A program made the translations under genes and the position numbers. The notes beneath the pieces were generated by a model. It ran no database searches. It was not told the origin of the DNA and was given only the letters and a program-made list of their open reading frames with translations. Positions 52,741-57,689 of a stretch of 57,689 nt of DNA are shown in pieces. Location of the stretch: assembly GCA_038093975.1 (NCBI GenBank), contig JBBPTG010000155.1, positions 1 to 57,689 on the forward strand. The letters run 5' to 3'. Within the stretch, counting starts at the first letter, position 1; each line of letters begins with the position of its first letter. The stretch is from Chalciporus piperatus. Taxonomy: Eukaryota; Basidiomycota; Agaricomycetes; Boletales; Boletaceae.

Positions 52741-53649
52741 ATGTCGTCCTCAAAACCCACTGAACTCCGCATCGGAGCCCCGGACGCCTTTGATGGCTCC
52801 TTCGAGAAAAGCACCGCTTGGATGAATTCCATCCAATTCTATCTCACCGTCAACAGCGACGTATACAACACAGATCCCAAGAAGATCGCCTTCGCCTTAT
52901 CCTACATGTCTAAAGGATCAGCAGCCACCTGGGCTGCCACCTTCCGCCGCAAAGCCATCACCGGCGCTACCGTCACCATGGGCACTTGGGCCCAATTTAT
53001 CACTGATTTCGAAACGGCATTCAAACATCACGATACCGTAGGAAATGCCGTTGCCTGGCTTTCCACCAAACGCATGAAACCTCTCAAGAACGGAGAGTAT
53101 TCCCCTTCCCTCTCGGAATTTATTTCGAGTTTCCAAAACCAAGTCGCCCTGTCTGGCATCATCGACAACAACGTCCTAATCGGATATTTCTCCGCAGGGA
53201 TACCTGTCTCCCTTATGAGAAGAGTCAATAGCATGGATACCGTCCCTACCACGATCGAGGATTGGTACAAACGCACCACCCAGTTCCAGACTCAATGGGA
53301 ACATGCCAATGAAATCGCGAATCGCAATCGTAACCCCGCCAAGCCTTTCCGTCCATTCTCCTCTGCCAATCACTCTACCCCCGCCAGAGATCCCAATGCC
53401 ATGGACGTCGACGCCATCCGTATCTCCAAGCTCACTCCTGAGGAGCGGAAACGCTGCCAGGAGAAGGGACTCTGCTTCCGCTGCAGGAAAGCTGGACATC
53501 GGTCCAACGCCTGCCCAGAATTCTCCTCAAACCAGAAAACCCCGAGGAAAGTTCAAAAGGTTGAGGAAGAAATTCCCTCGCTGATCGAGATAGATGATGA
53601 GGATGAAACCACCGTTCGTAAAGTAGCCTTTGTCACAAAGGGTTTTTAG
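52741..53649 (+). CDS. gag: gag polyprotein, Ty3/gypsy copy 2
   Basis: 302 residues from the first in-frame ATG (MSSSKPTELRIGAPDAF). A capsid-like region includes TAWMNSIQFYL and SAATWAATFRRKA; a CCHC knuckle CFRCRKAGHRSNACP and an acidic tail follow. The open frame continues upstream without an ATG to about 52340, reading through a Pro/Ser/Glu-rich segment. That the same open, ATG-less segment is kept in both copies hints that it is translated by some other start. Confidence 0.9.
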   Translation: MSSSKPTELRIGAPDAFDGSFEKSTAWMNSIQFYLTVNSDVYNTDPKKIAFALSYMSKGSAATWAATFRRKAITGATVTMGTWAQFITDFETAFKHHDTVGNAVAWLSTKRMKPLKNGEYSPSLSEFISSFQNQVALSGIIDNNVLIGYFSAGIPVSLMRRVNSMDTVPTTIEDWYKRTTQFQTQWEHANEIANRNRNPAKPFRPFSSANHSTPARDPNAMDVDAIRISKLTPEERKRCQEKGLCFRCRKAGHRSNACPEFSSNQKTPRKVQKVEEEIPSLIEIDDEDETTVRKVAFVTKGF

Positions 53650-53723
53650 ACTGGGAAGCTCTGCCGACGCAAGCTTCCCCAGTCACGTGTGCACCTGTAC
53701 TTGTAAAGTCGCGAAAGCGCTCT

Positions 53724-54680
53724 ATGCAAATTCCCATACAGATTATCGTTCCCTCGCACACGATGAAAGCCGTCGAAACCCGCGCCCTCATTGATAGCGG
53801 CGCAGACATCTCCTGCATCGATTGGGCCTTCGTACGTAAAAATCGAATCCCAACCACTCGACTCGAAACCCCCATTCGAGTTCGAAACGTCGACCAAACC
53901 GCAAACAAAAGCGGAATGATACTCTTCACCACCACCCTCTTCCTCGACATCGAAGGACTTGCGCAAGAAGTAACCTTCCACGTCATGAACTGCGGAAACG
54001 AAAACGTCATCCTAGGTCTCCCATGGCTCGAAAAGGCTAACCCAATCATCGACTGGCGTCGACGAACCCTCTCACTGTCAGAATCTATCGACGAGTCAAA
54101 AAGGTTATATGCTATGCACGCTTCAGCCTGTAAAACCAATGACCGACTCTTCACTCGACCTACTCCTCCCCCTCGACACTCCTATGTAACCCCGGAGATC
54201 GACAAACAACTCTATGACTACCTAGATTCTGAGACCGAATCCACCTTCCTCAATCGCGCCTATGAAAACCATACCCTAAACCGCATCATTCGTTGCGGTT
54301 CACGCTTTATCCCAAACCACGTTGTTGCTCGCCTCACCAGAGCTACGGAACTTGCAATCGCGGCCGAGCTGGCCAAACCTAAATCTACCCTTCCGAGAGA
54401 ATATGCCAAATACGCCTCGGTTTTTGACGAACCTTCAGCCGGCCACCTTCCTCCGTCTCGAATTTACGACCACGAGATTAACCTGAAGGAATCCTTCGTC
54501 CCCAAAATCGGGAAACTCTATCCGCTATCCCCAGACGAGAAAAAAGCCACAGAAGACTTCCTTGAAGAAAATCTTCGCACCGGAAAGATACGTCCTTCCA
54601 ATTCCCCCCAAGCATCTCCCTTCTTCTTTGTCAAAAGAAAGACGGAAAACTCCGACCCTGTCAGGACTATCGATATCTGA
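53724..54680 (+). CDS. pol: pol, protease and start of reverse transcriptase (ends at a frameshift)
   Basis: The 318-residue frame begins [15 protein letters not shown] and has the protease site [11 protein letters not shown] near residue 28 and [10 protein letters not shown] near 93. The reverse transcriptase begins with [26 protein letters not shown] and SPFFFVK, then goes out of frame. A run of four A (in GTCAAAAGAAAGACGG, 54632-54647) has one base fewer than the frame needs, and translation ends in TGA at 54678-54680. The correct reading continues in the overlapping frame below. Confidence 0.88.
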   Translation: MQIPIQIIVPSHTMKAVETRALIDSGADISCIDWAFVRKNRIPTTRLETPIRVRNVDQTANKSGMILFTTTLFLDIEGLAQEVTFHVMNCGNENVILGLPWLEKANPIIDWRRRTLSLSESIDESKRLYAMHASACKTNDRLFTRPTPPPRHSYVTPEIDKQLYDYLDSETESTFLNRAYENHTLNRIIRCGSRFIPNHVVARLTRATELAIAAELAKPKSTLPREYAKYASVFDEPSAGHLPPSRIYDHEINLKESFVPKIGKLYPLSPDEKKATEDFLEENLRTGKIRPSNSPQASPFFFVKRKTENSDPVRTIDI

Positions 54681-55708
54681 ATGAACACACTACCCGCGAC
54701 GCCTACCCCCTTCCCCTTATTGGAGATCTCGTTGACAAACTCAAAGACGCTAAGATCTTCACCAAATTCGATGTACGATGGGGTTACAATAATGTCCGTA
54801 TCAAAGACGGACACCAATGGAAAGCTGCCTTCCTCACTCACAAAGGCCTCTTTGAACCGACTGTGATGTTCTTTGGGCTGAACAACTCCCCGGCTACCTT
54901 CCAACGCTTCATGAACGACTCTTTTAGAGACATGATAGCTGAAGGATGGCTCGTCATCTATATGGACGACCTTCTCATCTTCTCCCCCGACGACACCACT
55001 CACACTGTTCGCACCCAACGAATTCTCGAGCGCATGCAAGAGCTAGATCTCCATCTTCGCTTGGAGAAATGCAACTTTGCCGTAAGCGAGGTTGAATATC
55101 TCGGCATGATCGTCCGCCCAGGAGAGCTTGCCATGGATCCCATCAAACTCGACGGCATCTCTCAATGGCCCATCCCCTCCACCGTTAAGGAAGTTCGCTC
55201 ATTCCTTGGCTTCGCCAACTTCTACCGACGTTTTATCCCAAACTACTCTTTGGTCGCTCGCCCTCTGATCGATCTAACCAAAAAGGACCATCGATGGGAT
55301 TGGACCAATGCCTGCCAAAATGCCTTCGCTCGCCTGAAACAGATGTTCTTGGCAAAACCCGTCCTGCGATTCCCTGACCTCTCCAAACCCTTCGCCATCG
55401 CGACTGATGCCTCCAAATTTGCCTCTGGAGGAATACTTCTCCAAACCGACGCCAACGGCGATTGGCATCCCTGTTCGTATCTCTCCCAGTCCTTCGGTGA
55501 CGCAGAGCGAAATTACGATATTTACGATCGTGAACTTCTTGCTGTCATTCGCGCACTAAAGACCTGGCGGCACTACCTCCATGGCTCCCCCTTCCCCGTC
55601 CAGGTGTTCACCGATCACAAAAACCTGACCTACTTTCGCCAACCCCAGAACCTGAACCGTCGGCAAGCCCGCTGGCTCCTTGACCTTGCCGACTTTGACT
55701 TAAAATGA
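54640..55708 (+). CDS. pol: pol, reverse transcriptase and RNase H (shifted frame)
   Basis: In this frame the reverse transcriptase continues with [42 protein letters not shown] and the catalytic YMDDLLIFS near 54960. The thumb ([17 protein letters not shown]) and RNase H follow: [24 protein letters not shown] and [10 protein letters not shown]. It ends DFDLK and a TGA at 55706-55708, where again one A is missing from a run (TTAAAATGATCC); the integrase frame starts at 55705. There is no ATG of its own near the front, so it depends on the upstream frame. Protein sequence is otherwise unbroken. Confidence 0.88.
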
Positions 55709-57339
55709 TCCACGTCCCTGGCTCGTCCCTCGCCGGTCCTGATGCCTTATCTAGGCGTGCTGATCACTTCCCCACTGACGCCGATGACAATGCGGGTACC
55801 ACTCTGCTACCACCCTCGCTATTCGTCCGTGTCATTGACTCTGCAATGAACAATCACATCTCCAATCTTTCCAAGGACGACCCGTTTCTCCTCACGGCGT
55901 TGCAGGCCATTGACGGTGACATCCCTGCACCTTTCCGCTCTAGACTGGCAGATTGGCAGATGACTAACGGCGTCCTGACCTATCAAGGTCGTGTCTACAT
56001 CCCACCGGATGAAGACCTACGTCGCACCGTAGTCCAACGATGCCATGATCATCCCACCGCCGGCCACCCTGGCTATCTCAAGACTCGGCAATTAGTCGCC
56101 GCTGAGTTTTGGTGGCCCGGACTTGCCCAATTCGTTCGCAAATACGTAGAAGGATGCGCAACTTGCCAACAGAATAAGGCAAACACACATCCAACCACCC
56201 CTCCTCTGATGCCAATACCCTCAAGGAGTTCTAAACCATTCCAACAAGTGTCCTGTGATCTCATCACCGACCTACCCATTTCCAATGGCTTTGATTCTCT
56301 GTTGGTCGTGGTCGACCACGGGCTTACAAAGGGGGTAATTCTTTGCCCTACCAAGAAAACCGTCACGGCCGAAGGGATCGCTTCCCTCTTTTTCCACAAA
56401 GTCTACTTAAGATTCGGTCTTTACGACAAAATCATCAGTGACAGAGGACCACAATTCGCATCCGAATTCGCTCGTGAACTAGGACGAATCCTCGGATATG
56501 ACCTTTCCCTTTCCACCGCCTATCATCCCCAGTCTGATGGAGAAACTGAACGCGTCAACCAGGAAGTTGAGACTTACCTTCGAATCTATTGCGGAGATAA
56601 CCCCATATCCTGGGCTGATTCCATTTCCCACGCAGAATTTGCACACAATCATCGACCCCACTCTGTCACCGGCAAATCCCTGTTCTACCTCATGATGGGA
56701 TATGAACCCCGTCCTCTTCCTGCGGTGATCGCCGATTCCGCATTACCCGCTGTCGAACTTCGTCTCCACTCTCTCACCGCTGCCAGAGACGAAGCGCTCG
56801 CCTCACACGAACTCGCCAGACAAGTGATGGCTGCACGAACTCGACAGAAGTTCAAACCGTTCGCCAAAGGAGACAAAGTCTGGCTGGAAGCGAGGAACCT
56901 CAAACGATCCCTGACTTCCCCAAAGTTCGCCCCAAAACGGGAAGGACCCTTTACCATCACCCAAGTCCTATCTCCGCTATCCTACAGACTCCGTCTCCCA
57001 CAGACGTGGAGAATTCACCCCGTGTTCCATGCTTCTCTGTTATCGCCCTATCGCGAAAACCCCGTCCACGGACCGAACTTTCCCGCTCCACCGCCTGACC
57101 TAATAGAAGGCGAAGAGGAATACGAAATTGAAAGAATTCTCCGTCACCGAGGTTCTTCCGGGCGCCACTCGTACCTAGTCCGCTGGAAAGGATATTCTTC
57201 TGATGAAGACCGCTGGCTTAAAGAAGCAGACCTTACCCACGCCACAGAAGTCCTAGAAAACTATAAAAAAGCTCACCCGTCCGCCTTCCCCTCTTCCCCA
57301 AGATCCCCATCTTCTGTCAGACACAAAAACCGCCGCTAA
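55705..57339 (+). CDS. pol: pol, integrase with chromodomain
   Basis: 544 residues. It begins [18 protein letters not shown], the usual RNase H-integrase joint. The HHCC zinc site ([14 protein letters not shown] to GCATCQQNK) lies at about 114-162. Catalytic D, D, E are in SCDLITDLP (about 183), ISDRGPQF (about 245) and DGETERVNQ (about 279). A GPY/F-type region ([13 protein letters not shown]) is followed by [10 protein letters not shown] and a chromodomain at about 472-522 with [11 protein letters not shown] and [15 protein letters not shown]. All three aromatic-cage-type positions look present, which suggests targeting to methylated-histone chromatin. No break within this frame. Confidence 0.93.
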   Translation: MIHVPGSSLAGPDALSRRADHFPTDADDNAGTTLLPPSLFVRVIDSAMNNHISNLSKDDPFLLTALQAIDGDIPAPFRSRLADWQMTNGVLTYQGRVYIPPDEDLRRTVVQRCHDHPTAGHPGYLKTRQLVAAEFWWPGLAQFVRKYVEGCATCQQNKANTHPTTPPLMPIPSRSSKPFQQVSCDLITDLPISNGFDSLLVVVDHGLTKGVILCPTKKTVTAEGIASLFFHKVYLRFGLYDKIISDRGPQFASEFARELGRILGYDLSLSTAYHPQSDGETERVNQEVETYLRIYCGDNPISWADSISHAEFAHNHRPHSVTGKSLFYLMMGYEPRPLPAVIADSALPAVELRLHSLTAARDEALASHELARQVMAARTRQKFKPFAKGDKVWLEARNLKRSLTSPKFAPKREGPFTITQVLSPLSYRLRLPQTWRIHPVFHASLLSPYRENPVHGPNFPAPPPDLIEGEEEYEIERILRHRGSSGRHSYLVRWKGYSSDEDRWLKEADLTHATEVLENYKKAHPSAFPSSPRSPSSVRHKNRR

Positions 57340-57343
57340 GACC

Positions 57344-57689
57344 ATGTCCGCTCCTACCACCCCTTCGTCCTCTACTATGTCTTCCATCTCTTCTCTGTCC
57401 CGTTCTTCTTCCTCTCCTACTTACCCCCCTGGCTTACCTATTCGTTCTCTACCTATTCAACCCACTCGTCCCTCCTCTCCAGAACCCCCTAGCCCAACCG
57501 TCGCTGAGGCTGGATGGAATACCACCGGTCTCCCATTAAACTCCGCTGGATGGCCGATCTTGCAGGAAGACCTAGACGCCCCCACGCATATTGCCACTAC
57601 TCCCACGGTCAGAGTCCTACCCATTGAACTACCACTCACCGCCCATCGTCTTCGCGACGAGTTGATGGATAATGCCGTTATGGATCGCA
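57344..57689 (+). CDS. Additional open frame after integrase (partial)
   Basis: An ATG five bases after the integrase stop opens a frame that stays open to the window edge, 115 residues. It is Ser/Thr/Pro-rich at first (MSAPTTPSSSTMSSISSLSR), then more structured (VAEAGWNTTGLPLNSAGWP, HRLRDELMDNAVM). It has no signal peptide or membrane segment in the visible part, so nothing supports an envelope protein. Its close spacing after pol suggests it belongs to the element. Confidence 0.6.
   Translation, partial: MSAPTTPSSSTMSSISSLSRSSSSPTYPPGLPIRSLPIQPTRPSSPEPPSPTVAEAGWNTTGLPLNSAGWPILQEDLDAPTHIATTPTVRVLPIELPLTAHRLRDELMDNAVMDR

Larger units (their letters stand above)
51840..57689 (+). mobile_element. 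Ty3/gypsy chromovirus, copy 2 (runs off the right edge)
   Basis: Order: 5' LTR (51840-52308), gag, protease/reverse transcriptase, RNase H, integrase with chromodomain, and an additional open frame reaching the window end. The first 2320 bases match copy 1 at the left edge in inverse orientation. No primer-binding site beginning TGG follows the LTR; the internal region starts AAAGGTCTAAG. Two one-base frameshifts in pol would disable it as read, both in A runs. Confidence 0.96.

Noticed and set aside
57344..57689. Envelope gene of an errantivirus-like element
   Set aside because: No signal peptide, membrane segment or glycosylation-rich domain is visible; the sequence is Ser/Pro-rich.

Overview
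This window is fungal nuclear DNA, most likely from an Agaricomycete (basidiomycete). Genes carry many 48-70 nt GT-AG introns, and the gene families (Plavaka transposase, DUF6698, questin-oxidase-like protein, Zys3-like secreted cysteine-rich protein, myosin-motor chitin synthase, Ty3/gypsy chromoviruses) are typical of that class. A Ceratobasidium/Rhizoctonia-like genome is a guess only. All exon models, lengths and domain calls were made by eye from splice signals and remembered family patterns; no search was run.

Layout. Both window ends hold the same Ty3/gypsy family in opposite orientation. Positions 1-2320 (minus) match 51840-54159 (plus) base for base in length, with few substitutions. 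From 4.3 to 12 kb lies an ordinary gene island: a questin-oxidase-like enzyme, divergently paired with mitochondrial ribosomal protein bS6m, a decayed partial copy of a sphingoid-base kinase, a small secreted six-cysteine protein, and the intact sphingoid-base kinase. A second, apparently young Ty3/gypsy element with one 2727-residue Gag-Pol frame fills 12.2-21.0 kb. Beside it is a three-exon gene whose product resembles VapD (Cas2-like RNase fold). It faces away from a 258-residue unknown gene, and a tandem repeat lies between them.

From 23.4 to 36 kb the window is a junkyard: a ruined myosin-motor chitin synthase (QRRRW has become QRRRR), a readable many-exon Plavaka transposase gene, and a chimera in which a captured dynein heavy-chain piece (intron kept, one stop) sits between two copies of an unknown coding segment. 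A DUF6698 gene follows at 36.7-38.7 kb.

The oddest part is 40.8-48.6 kb. Here an unknown six-exon gene has a solo LTR inside one exon (target duplication CAGTC). Around it are layers of satellites: a 70-bp TACACTTTT family present twice in direct orientation, a roughly 145-bp GC-rich hairpin satellite, a CAGT-rich minisatellite whose reverse complement returns 2 kb later together with an inverted remnant of the same gene's 3' end, and a roughly 33-bp satellite. A 729-bp MITE with 67-bp inverted repeats and a TAA duplication follows at 49.9 kb.

The host genes appear to be individual housekeeping or secondary-function genes rather than one pathway. The organising principle of the window is transposon insertion, gene-fragment capture and satellite growth.
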